Shown piece after piece: positions 53,513 to 61,667 of a stretch of 64,000 nt of DNA. Made by a program: the position numbers and the translations under genes. The first letter of the stretch is position 1. Every line of letters starts with the position of its first letter. Below the pieces are notes generated by a model. It saw only the letters and a program-made list of their open reading frames with translations, made no database searches and was not told the origin of the DNA. Source of the DNA: Sphingomonas sp. (lineage in GTDB: Bacteria > Pseudomonadota > Alphaproteobacteria > Sphingomonadales > Sphingomonadaceae); NCBI RefSeq assembly GCF_017744835.1, contig NZ_JAGIAM010000006.1, positions 1-64,000 on the forward strand, read 5' to 3'.

Positions 53513-54549
53513 GCGGACGGTTCGGCATGGCAGCACTCGGCGCGTCGGCGCTTGCAGCGTTGCTCGCCGGATCGCCCGCCGCCGCGCAGACGCAGATCTC
53601 GCCCTTCTGCGGGATCACCGGCGACGCGACAGCGCCGGTCAGCATCACCTATGATCCTTTTTCCTCGAGCGGCCTTTCGCAGGCGACGATCCCGCTCGTG
53701 CTCCGCCGCAACCGCGGCCTGCTCACCGGCCGCACCGACGAAGTCAGCTTCATCCTCACTGCGCCGGCCGGCTCGCCCGCCTTCGACATCACGTATCAGG
53801 GCCAGCGCGTGCTCTATCCCGAAGGCGCGACGCTCGGGCATCCGCGCGCGCTGACGTCGTTCGACAATGGCGCCTTCGCCTCGGGCGAGATCCGCTACCA
53901 GTTCGGCGGGTTCACGGCCTCCGACCTTTCGACGCCGATCAACCTGCGCGTGACGGTGCCGCCGGGCACCGATCTTTCGGCGGGCGAGGCGATCAGCTTC
54001 GACATCATCTATATCTGCTCGGGCGACGGCGGGATGCTCCCGGTGCCGATCCCCGTGCGCAGCAGCGGTGCGGTCCGGCTCAACGTCAATGTCGTGAGTG
54101 CGCTTCAGGCCTTCTATGCCGGCTCGGCGCTCGACTTCGGCGAGATCGGCGACGTCACCACCGATGCGGTGCTCGCTTCGCCCGATCGCTTCACCACCTC
54201 GTCGGCCAATGCGCTGCGCGTGCGCAGCTCGGGCCCGTTCGAGGTCCGCGTGCGATCGCAGAATGATTTCCGCCTCGCTTATGCCGGGGGCAACCTTGCC
54301 GATTCGCGCCAGACGATCCGCTACAGTGCGCGCTTCCTGGGGCAGGACATCACGTCGAACGCCTCGTTCGGCACGCGCACCTGCGCGCGGGCAGGCGTGG
54401 CCGGCACGGGCGGCACGCTGCCGATCCGCGCGACGCTGAAGGAAGGCGGCTCGGGAAAGACGCCTTCATCCAGCTATAGCGACGTGATCACCATCACCTT
54501 CTCGCCGATCGTCACCAGCTCGGCGGCCCAGACCTGCGCCGGACTCTGA
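53509..54549 (+). CDS. Two-domain SCPU-type protein, candidate tip adhesin (CsuE-like)
   Basis: A 346-residue secreted protein: signal peptide ~1-26 (LLAGSPAAAQ), an N-terminal beta domain of ~160 residues (cysteines in SPFCGITG and YICSGDG) and a C-terminal pilin-type domain (LDFGEIGDVTTDAVLASP, RTCARAG, SYSDVITITFSPI, QTCAGL). The size and two-domain layout match the CsuE tip adhesins of archaic pili, although CsuE genes usually come last, after the usher. Translationally coupled to the small subunit before it. Operator B begins one base after its stop. Confidence 0.75.
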   Translation: MSGRFGMAALGASALAALLAGSPAAAQTQISPFCGITGDATAPVSITYDPFSSSGLSQATIPLVLRRNRGLLTGRTDEVSFILTAPAGSPAFDITYQGQRVLYPEGATLGHPRALTSFDNGAFASGEIRYQFGGFTASDLSTPINLRVTVPPGTDLSAGEAISFDIIYICSGDGGMLPVPIPVRSSGAVRLNVNVVSALQAFYAGSALDFGEIGDVTTDAVLASPDRFTTSSANALRVRSSGPFEVRVRSQNDFRLAYAGGNLADSRQTIRYSARFLGQDITSNASFGTRTCARAGVAGTGGTLPIRATLKEGGSGKTPSSSYSDVITITFSPIVTSSAAQTCAGL

Positions 54550-54569
54550 CCGCTATATCCTTGGGTATA
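54550..54569. promoter_or_regulatory. Candidate operator B of the pilus locus
   Basis: CCGCTATATCCTTGGGTATA, the exact reverse complement of operator A (20 of 20 bases). It is 121 bases before the TTG start of the main pilin gene, close to the 111-base spacing of operator A, in a 141-base gene-free gap that also has GCTAAAT, a possible -10 element. Confidence 0.7.
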
Positions 54570-54690
54570 GGCGATCCGCCCGCAAGTTAGCGCCATTTTG
54601 GCCGGGGGCTAAATGGGGCGGCGGGACTCCTGCGGGTATCTCCAACTCATCGGGATCGACCTCCCGAGCGAGATTCCAAGGAGACCTGAG

Positions 54691-55248
54691 TTGAAGAAGC
54701 TGGTTCTTTCCGCCGTTGCGACCGCCGCCGCTTTCATTGCCATGCCCGCCTTCGCGCAGGCCACCGGCACCGTCGACGTGAGCGGCACCGTCGCCGCGCG
54801 CTGCACCGCCGTCACGCCGATCAGCGGCAGCATCACGCTGGGCGAACTCGCCAAGGCCGACGGCACCGTCGACACCGCCTTCTCGGGCAACTCGGGCGGC
54901 CTGGCCCGCAGCTTCACGGTGCGCTGCAACGGCGCCAACCCGCAGCTTTCGGTCAACGCCCGTCCGCTGGTGAACGCCGCCGCGACCAACACGCCGACCG
55001 GCTATGCGAACACCGTCCACTATACCGCGACGCTCACCGCCGGCATGGCCAAGGGCGGCAGCACCAGCGTTGCCGACCAGTCGGTGACCGCCGGCGCGAC
55101 CACCGGCCTGATCGGCGACCGCCTGGCGGTGAACGCGAACAACGTCACGCTGGCGATCGCCAACGGCCAGACCACCAATTCGACCGCGATCCTCGAAGCC
55201 GGCACCTACACCGGCAACGTCGAGATCATCATCGCCCCCGCGGCCTAA
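54691..55248 (+). CDS. SCPU-type major pilin subunit (CsuA/B-like), TTG start
   Basis: A 185-residue secreted subunit. Signal peptide KKLVLSAVATAAAFIAMPAFA, then TVDVSGTVAARCTAVTPISGSITLGELA and VRCNGANPQLSVNARPL with the conserved disulfide, and a C-terminal TYTGNVEIIIAPAA strand. The start is taken as TTG because AAGGAGACC lies at ideal spacing and no ATG occurs between it and the signal peptide; an upstream in-frame ATG would add a non-signal extension. A strong ribosome site, its own operator and a stable hairpin after the stop suggest this is the most abundant subunit. Confidence 0.82.
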   Translation: MKKLVLSAVATAAAFIAMPAFAQATGTVDVSGTVAARCTAVTPISGSITLGELAKADGTVDTAFSGNSGGLARSFTVRCNGANPQLSVNARPLVNAAATNTPTGYANTVHYTATLTAGMAKGGSTSVADQSVTAGATTGLIGDRLAVNANNVTLAIANGQTTNSTAILEAGTYTGNVEIIIAPAA

Positions 55249-55259
55249 CTTCACCCCCA

Positions 55260-55290
55260 GGCGGGCAGGGTTCCAACGGCCCTGCCCGCC
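55260..55290 (+). repeat. 11-bp GC hairpin after the major pilin gene
   Basis: GGCGGGCAGGG and CCCTGCCCGCC enclose a 9-base loop. No T run follows; the ribosome site of the next gene starts at once. Such hairpins often stabilise the upstream mRNA and lower downstream expression, which would fit a major subunit followed by low-copy assembly proteins. Confidence 0.65.
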
Positions 55291-55300
55291 AAAGGAGATC

Positions 55301-55471
55301 ATGGACTCGCAGATGCTCCTCGAACTTGCGGCCGAGCTCCGCCAGCGCGCGCTTCAGGCCGCGCGTGCGGAACAGGTCGAGCTTCTGTTCCTCGCGGAGG
55401 AATATGAGCGCCTGGCCGTGCGCCTCCAGGGCCAGGAGCAGGGCTATCGGCCCGTCGTGCTTCCGAAGTGA
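55301..55471 (+). CDS. 56-residue helical protein inside the pilus operon
   Basis: Starts MDSQMLLELAAELRQ and ends GYRPVVLPK. AAAGGAGATC directly before the ATG is one of the best ribosome sites in the window. Residues 3-45 should be one long amphipathic helix with regular Leu/Ala spacing, rich in Glu, Gln and Arg, possibly a coiled coil. No signal peptide, so it stays in the cytoplasm. No known chaperone-usher component matches. It might regulate pilin expression or the phosphorelay; that is speculation. Confidence 0.7.
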   Translation: MDSQMLLELAAELRQRALQAARAEQVELLFLAEEYERLAVRLQGQEQGYRPVVLPK

Positions 55472-55576
55472 ACCACTTGCCTGATCGGGCTTTGATGCTC
55501 TTAGGTTGATCGGCCGGGGCCAGCTACGGCCGGCGGCGCGGCCGGATTGGCGGTCGAAGCCAAAGGGAGGCAGGCG

Positions 55577-56329
55577 TTGAAAATCGCGCGTATGTTGCTC
55601 GTTCCCGCCCTGGTGGCGAGCGTCGCCACCGTTTCCACAGCCCTTTACGCGATGACCGTCCAGCCCGTGGTGATCGACCTCACCACCGGCGGGCGCGGCA
55701 TGAGCCAGGTGCTCACCGTGGAGAACAGCTTCGACAAGCCGCTCCCGGTCGAGATCCGTGTCGAGGCGCTCGAGCCGACCGCCGACGGCGTCCGGGCCAC
55801 CGGCCGTGACACCGGCGAGATCGCGGTCTTCCCGCCCCAGGCGATGATCCAGCCCGGGCAGCGCCAGAACTTCCGCGTCCAATATGTCGGCGAGCCCAAT
55901 CTCGCGCACAGCAAGCACTTCTATGTCACTGTCGCGCAGCTTCCGGTGCAGACCGGCAGCGGCGGATCGAACATCCAGCTGCTCTACAATTTCCAGATTC
56001 TGGTCAGCGTCTCGCCCGAAGGCGCCAAGCCCGCGCTGGCGGTGACCTCCGCCGAGATCGGCCGCGACGCCGCGGGCGCGCCGGTGCCGGTGATCACCGT
56101 CGCCAACAGCGCGGCGGCGCACGGCTATCTGTCGCGCGGGCGCTGGCGCATCGTCCAGCGCGATGCGGGCGGGCGCGAGCTGTTCCGCAAGGATCTGTCG
56201 GGGCCGGACGTGCAGCAGATGATCGGCTATGGCCTGATCGCCGGCGGCCAGACGCGCCGCGTCACTTTCCCGCTTCCGCTCCCGCAGCCGCAGGGCCGGA
56301 TCGAGGCGCAGTTCACTCCCGACAGCTGA
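55577..56329 (+). CDS. Periplasmic pilus chaperone (archaic, CsuC-like)
   Basis: A 250-residue protein with signal peptide to about residue 32, then an Ig-like PapD domain: MTVQPVVIDLTTGGRGMSQVLTVENS with strand A1/B, VEALEPTADG, VFPPQAMIQPGQRQNFRVQY, and the G1 donor strand NIQLLYNFQILVSVSP, followed by a second Ig domain. It would cap pilin subunits by donor-strand complementation. TTG at 55577 with GGGAGG upstream is chosen; the ATG at 55592 also leaves a signal peptide. It ends 5 bases before the usher. Confidence 0.88.
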   Translation: MKIARMLLVPALVASVATVSTALYAMTVQPVVIDLTTGGRGMSQVLTVENSFDKPLPVEIRVEALEPTADGVRATGRDTGEIAVFPPQAMIQPGQRQNFRVQYVGEPNLAHSKHFYVTVAQLPVQTGSGGSNIQLLYNFQILVSVSPEGAKPALAVTSAEIGRDAAGAPVPVITVANSAAAHGYLSRGRWRIVQRDAGGRELFRKDLSGPDVQQMIGYGLIAGGQTRRVTFPLPLPQPQGRIEAQFTPDS

Positions 56330-56334
56330 CTCGC

Positions 56335-58830
56335 ATGATCCGAGCCGCAGCCGCTGGTGCCATCGCGTTCGCTGGCGTCGCGGCCCCCCTTGGCGCGCAG
56401 GCGCAACAGCAGGCCGCAGCCGGCGTCGAGCAGCGCGTCGTGCTCGATCCGCCGGGCGCGGCGACCGAGATCAATCCCACCGGTCGCCCGGTGGTGCTCA
56501 CCGCGCCGGTGATGGACGGTTCCACCTATCTGGGGGACGCGACCGTCACGCTCGACCCGGAAGGGCGCGCGATCTTCTCCGCCCCGCGGCTGATCGCGCT
56601 GCTCGAGCCGCGGCTCACTCCCGCCGCGCTCGACCGGCTGCGCAAGGCGCTCGCGGCCGACGGCGTGCTCAGCCTCGCCGACCTGCAGGCTGCCGAAGTC
56701 GGCGCGCGCTACAATCCCCAGGCGCTGGAGATCCAGCTCGAGATCGCGAGCGCGAGCCGAGCCAGCCGCGCGGTCGGGATTGCCGAGCGCGATGCGCGCA
56801 TGACCGTCGGCTATGCCGAGCCCGCCGACTTCAGTGCCTATCTCAACGTCCGCGGCTCGCTCGATTTCGTCGAGCAGGGCCCCGACACCGGCCTGGCGCC
56901 GCCGGTGATGTTCCTCGACGGCGCCGCGCGGCTGGGCGGGGTGGTGCTCGAGAGCGAGGCCAATTGGCAGCCGGGCGGCGCGGGGCCCGACCTGCAGCGC
57001 CGCGGCACCCGGCTGGTCTATGACGATACCGATCGCCTGATCCGCTGGAGCGCGGGCGACCTCCAGCCGCTCGCGCGCGGCTTCCAGTCCTCGCCAGACA
57101 TCGCCGGGCTCTCCGTCTCGCGCAGCTATTCGGTGCTCGCGCCGCAGCAGATCATCCGCCCGCGCGGCAGCCAGAGCTTCCAGCTCGATCGCCGCTCGAT
57201 CGTCGAGGTGCGCGTCAACGACCAGTTCGTGCGCCGGCTCGAGCTCGACCCCGGCTCGTACGACCTGCACGACTTCCCCTTCGCCCAGGGGGCAAACGAC
57301 GTGCGGCTGACGATCACCGACGACGCCGGCCGCTCGGAGACGGTGCGGTTCAACATCTTCCTCGACCAGACCCAGCTCGCCGCAGGGCTCAGCGAGTTCG
57401 GCCTTTATGCGGGCGTGCTCGCGCCGCTGGGGCGGACCGGCCCGGTCTACAGCAATCGCCCGGCAGTCAGCGGCTTCTACCGGCGCGGATTGAGCGATCG
57501 GTTGACGCTCGGCGCCAATGCCCAGGCCGACGATCGCGGCTGGATGGCGGGCGGCGAGGCCGTGGTGGCGAGCCCGATCGGCTCGTTCGGCGGCTTCGCC
57601 TCGGCGTCGCAGGTCAAGGGCTATGGCGTCGGCTGGGCAGGGATCGCCACTTTCCAGCGCACGATCGCGCGCAGCGGCGGCCGGGCCGATGCGCTGTCCT
57701 TGTCGGTCGAGGCACGCAGCCGCGACTTCGCGCCCGCGGGCACGCTCGTGCCGCGCAATCCCTACAGCGTGGTCGCGGGCGCGAGCTACAACAGCGCGAT
57801 CAGCGACGCGGTCTATGCCGGGCTCGACTTGCGCTATTCGCGGGGCCGCGACGGCGAGCCCGATGTCAGCAGCGTGCGTGGCACGATGGGATGGCGGATC
57901 GCGCCGAACCTGAGTTTCACCGGCGACGCGAGCTATGAGCGCGACGCGCGCGGGCGCCGGCTGGGGCTGTTCCTGTCGCTCACCTATCGGCTCGACCGCT
58001 ACTCGACGCTGCGCGCCGATTACGACCGGCGCTACGACCGTGCCCGGCTCAGCTACCAGACCTATCGCGGGTCGGGCGTCGGCGCGTACAACTTCAGTGC
58101 GGATGTCGAGCGCAGCGACATCGGCGCGGCGGCGAGCCTCAACGGCACCTATTACGCCAATCGCGCGGAGCTCGGCTTCAGTCACTTCAGCACCTTCGAC
58201 AGCAGTTTCGGGACGGACTCGGTGGCGTCGGGGCAGCGCAGCTCGTTCCGCTTCGGCACGTCGCTGGCCATGGCCGACGGGGCATTCTCGGTCGGACGGC
58301 CGATCCAGGACGGCTTCGCGCTGGTGCGCGCGCATCCCTCGCTCCACGGCGCCGACGTCGAGGTCGATCCCGGGGGCGGCGCGTTCGTCGCCAACACCGG
58401 CACGCTCGGCAGCGCGATCCAGCCGAGCCTGAGCAGCTACAGCGAGCGGACGATCCTGCTCGATTCGCCCGAGGCGCCGCTCGGGGCCAATCTGGGCGAG
58501 GGCTCGTTCCGCCTCTTCCCGCCCTATCGCGGCGGCTACAAGCTCACGGTCGGGTCGGACTATATGGTCAGCCTGGTCGGGCGGCTGCTCACCGCGGCGG
58601 GCGAGCCGCTCGCACTCGTCGCGGGCACTGCGACCGAAGAGGCGCATCCCGAGCGCGAGCCGATTCCGCTGTTCACCAACAGCGCAGGGCGCTTCGGCGT
58701 CACGGGGCTGGCGCCGGGGCGCTGGCGGATCGTCATGACCGATGCCGACACGACCGGCTTCGCTGTGGTGGTGCCGAAGGGCGCGGAAGGCAGCATCTCG
58801 GTCGGCGATCTGAAGCCGGCCGGCCCCTAG
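56335..58830 (+). CDS. Outer-membrane pilus usher (FimD/PapC family, archaic type)
   Basis: An 831-residue usher. Signal peptide ~1-24 (GAQAQQ), an N-terminal subunit-binding domain, then a 24-strand pore with RSYSVLAPQQIIRPRGSQSFQLDR and RVNDQFVRRLELDPGSYDLHDFPFAQGANDVRLTI, the plug/usher signature, and a C-terminal domain (LVGRLLTAAGEPL, GRFGVTGLAPGRWRI). Length is normal for ushers. Last gene of the pilus operon; no tip adhesin gene follows, which supports the 53509 gene in that role. It overlaps a minus-strand gene by 4 bases at its end. Confidence 0.92.
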   Translation: MIRAAAAGAIAFAGVAAPLGAQAQQQAAAGVEQRVVLDPPGAATEINPTGRPVVLTAPVMDGSTYLGDATVTLDPEGRAIFSAPRLIALLEPRLTPAALDRLRKALAADGVLSLADLQAAEVGARYNPQALEIQLEIASASRASRAVGIAERDARMTVGYAEPADFSAYLNVRGSLDFVEQGPDTGLAPPVMFLDGAARLGGVVLESEANWQPGGAGPDLQRRGTRLVYDDTDRLIRWSAGDLQPLARGFQSSPDIAGLSVSRSYSVLAPQQIIRPRGSQSFQLDRRSIVEVRVNDQFVRRLELDPGSYDLHDFPFAQGANDVRLTITDDAGRSETVRFNIFLDQTQLAAGLSEFGLYAGVLAPLGRTGPVYSNRPAVSGFYRRGLSDRLTLGANAQADDRGWMAGGEAVVASPIGSFGGFASASQVKGYGVGWAGIATFQRTIARSGGRADALSLSVEARSRDFAPAGTLVPRNPYSVVAGASYNSAISDAVYAGLDLRYSRGRDGEPDVSSVRGTMGWRIAPNLSFTGDASYERDARGRRLGLFLSLTYRLDRYSTLRADYDRRYDRARLSYQTYRGSGVGAYNFSADVERSDIGAAASLNGTYYANRAELGFSHFSTFDSSFGTDSVASGQRSSFRFGTSLAMADGAFSVGRPIQDGFALVRAHPSLHGADVEVDPGGGAFVANTGTLGSAIQPSLSSYSERTILLDSPEAPLGANLGEGSFRLFPPYRGGYKLTVGSDYMVSLVGRLLTAAGEPLALVAGTATEEAHPEREPIPLFTNSAGRFGVTGLAPGRWRIVMTDADTTGFAVVVPKGAEGSISVGDLKPAGP

Positions 58831-59003
58831 TCCTCGCGCTTGGCCTGGTCGAGCAGCCGTGATGCGCGCTCGGCCTCGGCGGCATCGGCCTGCTTCTGTG
58901 CCTTGGTACGGCCGAAGGCGAGGCGATTGGCGCCTGCCTGTTCCTCCGCCGCCTTGCGGTCGCGGCGCTTGCGCGCCTGGCGGAGGTTGATGACGTCAGC
59001 CAC
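58827..59003 (-). CDS. DUF4169 family protein
   Basis: A 58-residue basic and acidic helical protein. ADVINLRQARKRRDRKAAEEQ and NRLAFGRTKAQKQADAAEAE are the DUF4169 consensus, widespread in alphaproteobacteria with unknown function. The GTG at 59003 is the start since similarity begins there. It overlaps the gene before it by 8 bases, so the pair is one operon, convergent with the usher gene. Confidence 0.82.
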   Translation of the reverse strand: MADVINLRQARKRRDRKAAEEQAGANRLAFGRTKAQKQADAAEAERASRLLDQAKRED

Positions 59004-59418
59004 GCGGCTTCTTGGGATCGCGCGGCGGGCGGCGGGGGCCATCGCCGGAGGGTGGGCGGCGCGGACCGTCGCCCGACGGTGGACGCCGTGGGCCTTCGCC
59101 GCCAGGGCGGCCGCGCGCGGGGCCGCGGCGCGCGCCCGGCCCGTGCGGCGCCGCCGGCTGGGCAGGGCGTACCGCGCTCGTCGGCCCGACCGAATAGCCT
59201 TCCTTGAGCAGCTTGGTGAAGGCCGCGCGCACGTTCGTCACGATCGCATCCTGCACGTCCTTGGGCAGGTCGGCGAAGGTCGTGTTGCGGTGGATCGCGT
59301 TGAGGTCGCGCACGAGCTGGTTCGGCAGCCCGTTCGACGCGCGCTTGAGCGCATCGACCGAGTCGAGGAAGACGGAGAAGAGAATCTCCTGCATGAGCTC
59401 GGTGGCGGGCTTCGGCAT
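58996..59418 (-). CDS. Uncharacterised protein with Pro/Arg/Gly repeat tail
   Basis: A 140-residue cytoplasmic protein. Residues 1-80 are a helical domain (MQEILFSVFLDSVDALKRASNGLPNQ in pieces, DVQDAIVTNVRAAFTKLLKEGYS). The last 60 residues are low-complexity with imperfect repeats of GDGPRRPPS, probably disordered and possibly nucleic-acid or partner binding. I do not recognise the family. The DUF4169 gene follows with overlap. Confidence 0.68.
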   Translation of the reverse strand: MPKPATELMQEILFSVFLDSVDALKRASNGLPNQLVRDLNAIHRNTTFADLPKDVQDAIVTNVRAAFTKLLKEGYSVGPTSAVRPAQPAAPHGPGARRGPARGRPGGEGPRRPPSGDGPRRPPSGDGPRRPPRDPKKPRG

Positions 59419-59572
59419 GGCGCCCTAATGCTCTGCGGCGACGGCGCTGGCAACCGGGTCCGGCGCCTTGCGCGGCGAAAAGCCGCGGGGGCGCGGCTTG
59501 CCTCGAGCGGGCCGCAGCCGCTATCGCCGCATACGAATTCCACGGCGTTGCGCTCGATCCGCACATGGGTGA

Positions 59573-59586
59573 TGGAAGCGGTTACA
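59573..59586. promoter_or_regulatory. Imperfect copy of the TGTAACCGGTTACA operator before GH97
   Basis: TGGAAGCGGTTACA matches the perfect palindrome at 63301 in 12 of 14 bases and keeps the CGGTTACA half. It is 20 bases upstream of the GH97 ribosome site region. Likely a LacI-family site. Confidence 0.5.
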
Positions 59587-59609
59587 AAAAGCCGGAGAGG
59601 GAGAATATG

Positions 59610-61667
59610 ATGCTTCGCAGCTTGGTTGCGTTCTGTGCGGTGCTTGCCACGTTTCCCGCCGCCGCCCAGGTCGAGCAATCCACTGCCGCGATCGCCGATC
59701 CCGCCGCGCCCAGCATCGCCTCGCCCGACGGCCGCATCACCGTTGCGGTCACCACTGACGGCGACGGCCGCCCGCTCTACAGCGTGACTCGCAACGGCAA
59801 GCCGGTGATCGAGCATGCCGCGCTCGGCTTCCTCTTCACCGACGCGCCCAAGCTGCACCGGAACATCCGGATCGAGAGCCAGTCCAAGACGAGCGTCGAC
59901 ACCAGCTGGGACCAACCCTGGGGCGAGTGGAAGACGATCCGCGACCGCCACAACGAACTGCGCGTCCGGCTGAAGGAAACCACTGCGCTCGGCCGCGTGC
60001 TCGATGTCGTGTTCCGCGTCTTCGATGATGGCGTGGGGCTTCGCTACGAATTCCCCGAGCAGCCCAATCTCAAGCATGCGAACATCGCCGACGAGCTGAC
60101 CGAGTTCGCCTTCACCCAGGGCGGCACGGCCTGGTGGAAGCCGGCGTTCCTGTGGAACCGCGAGGAATATCTCTACAACAAGACGCCGCTCGACGCGGTC
60201 GGCACCGCGCAGACGGTGATGACGATCAAGCTTGCCGACGGCACGCACGTCGCGCTGCACGAGGCGGCGCTGGTCGACTATTCGGCGATGAACCTCGCGC
60301 GGACCGAGGGCAACACGCTGCGCGCGGCGCTGACCCCCGGCGCGGGCGCGCCCAAGGTGAGCCGCGACCTGCCTTTCGCGACGCCCTGGCGTACCATCGT
60401 GATGGCCGACGACGCGCCCGGGCTCTACATGAGCCACATCACGCTCAACCTGAACGAACCCAACAAGCTCGGCGACGTCAGCTGGGTGAAGCCCGGCAAG
60501 TTCGTCGGCGTATGGTGGAACATGATAAAGGGCGAATGGACCTGGGCAACCGGGCCCAAGCACGGCGCGACCACTGCGAATGTGAAGAAGTACATCGACT
60601 TCGCCGCGGCCAACAAGATTCCGGGCGTGCTCGTCGAGGGGTGGAACGTCGGCTGGGACGGCGACTGGTTCGGCAATGGCAACGACATGCAGTTCGACAC
60701 GCCGACGCCCGACTTCGACGCCGCCGAGCTCTATCGCTACGCCAGGTCGAAGGGCGTGCACCTGATCGGGCACAACGAGACCGGCGGATCGTCGAGCCAT
60801 TATGACGCGCAGCTCGATCGCGCGTTCAAGTTCGCCGCCGACCACGGCATCCCCACGGTGAAGACCGGCTATGTCACCGACGCCGGCCAGATCGAGCGCG
60901 TCGATCCCGACGGCTCGCAGCACCGCGAGTGGCACGAGGGCCAGTGGATGGTGAATCACTATCAGCGCGTCGTGGAGACCGCGGCCAAGTACAAGGTGTC
61001 GATCGACTCGCACGAGCCGGTCAAGGACACCGGCTTGCGCCGTACCTATCCCAATTGGCTGGCGCGCGAGGGTGGCCGGGGCATGGAATATAATGCCTGG
61101 CCGGGCAAGAATCCGCCCGAGCACGAAGCCAATATGTTCTTCACTCAGTGGCTCGGCGGGCCGATGGACTTCACCCCCGGCGTGCTGAGCCTCACCGGAT
61201 CGGGCGGCAGCCCCATCCAGTCGACCGAGGCCAAGCAACTCGCGCTCTATGTCGTGATCTACTCGCCGGTGCAGATGGCGGCCGACACGCCCGAGAATTA
61301 CGCCAAGCACATGGACGCCTTCCGGTTCATCCGCGACGTGCCGGTCGACTGGTCCGAGACGCGCGTGCTTGCGGGCGAGGTGGGCGACTATGTCGCGGTC
61401 GCGCGCAAGGAGCGGGCAGGGAACGACTGGTACCTCGGCTCTATCACCGACGAGAACGCGCGCACGCTCGACGTCAAGCTCGACTTCCTCGATCCGCGCC
61501 GCAGCTATGAGGCGCAGATCTACCGCGACGGCGACGACGCCGATTATCGCACCGAGAAGCGGCACTCGATCGCGATCGAGAAGCGCCGCGTCCGCGCCGG
61601 CGAGACGCTGACGCTGCGGCTCGCGCCGGGCGGCGGCCAGGCGATCCGCTTCCGGGCGCTCAAATGA
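59610..61667 (+). CDS. Glycoside hydrolase family 97, inverting alpha-glucosidase type
   Basis: A 685-residue exported enzyme (signal ~1-20, FPAAAQ) that releases glucose from alpha-glucans. N-terminal beta-sandwich, then a TIM barrel with GVLVEGWNVGWDGDW, HNETGG (base Glu), DSHEPVKDTGLRRTYPN (second Glu) and GMEYNAWPG (general acid), all the residues of the inverting SusB-like branch; then a C-terminal beta domain. GGGAG lies before the ATG pair at 59607/59610. The stop overlaps the next start (ATGA). A LacI-type operator lies upstream. Confidence 0.92.
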   Translation: MLRSLVAFCAVLATFPAAAQVEQSTAAIADPAAPSIASPDGRITVAVTTDGDGRPLYSVTRNGKPVIEHAALGFLFTDAPKLHRNIRIESQSKTSVDTSWDQPWGEWKTIRDRHNELRVRLKETTALGRVLDVVFRVFDDGVGLRYEFPEQPNLKHANIADELTEFAFTQGGTAWWKPAFLWNREEYLYNKTPLDAVGTAQTVMTIKLADGTHVALHEAALVDYSAMNLARTEGNTLRAALTPGAGAPKVSRDLPFATPWRTIVMADDAPGLYMSHITLNLNEPNKLGDVSWVKPGKFVGVWWNMIKGEWTWATGPKHGATTANVKKYIDFAAANKIPGVLVEGWNVGWDGDWFGNGNDMQFDTPTPDFDAAELYRYARSKGVHLIGHNETGGSSSHYDAQLDRAFKFAADHGIPTVKTGYVTDAGQIERVDPDGSQHREWHEGQWMVNHYQRVVETAAKYKVSIDSHEPVKDTGLRRTYPNWLAREGGRGMEYNAWPGKNPPEHEANMFFTQWLGGPMDFTPGVLSLTGSGGSPIQSTEAKQLALYVVIYSPVQMAADTPENYAKHMDAFRFIRDVPVDWSETRVLAGEVGDYVAVARKERAGNDWYLGSITDENARTLDVKLDFLDPRRSYEAQIYRDGDDADYRTEKRHSIAIEKRRVRAGETLTLRLAPGGGQAIRFRALK

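Noticed and set aside
56227-58647. 806-codon minus-strand frame opposite the usher
   Set aside because: Shadow of the usher gene, low complexity, no ribosome site.
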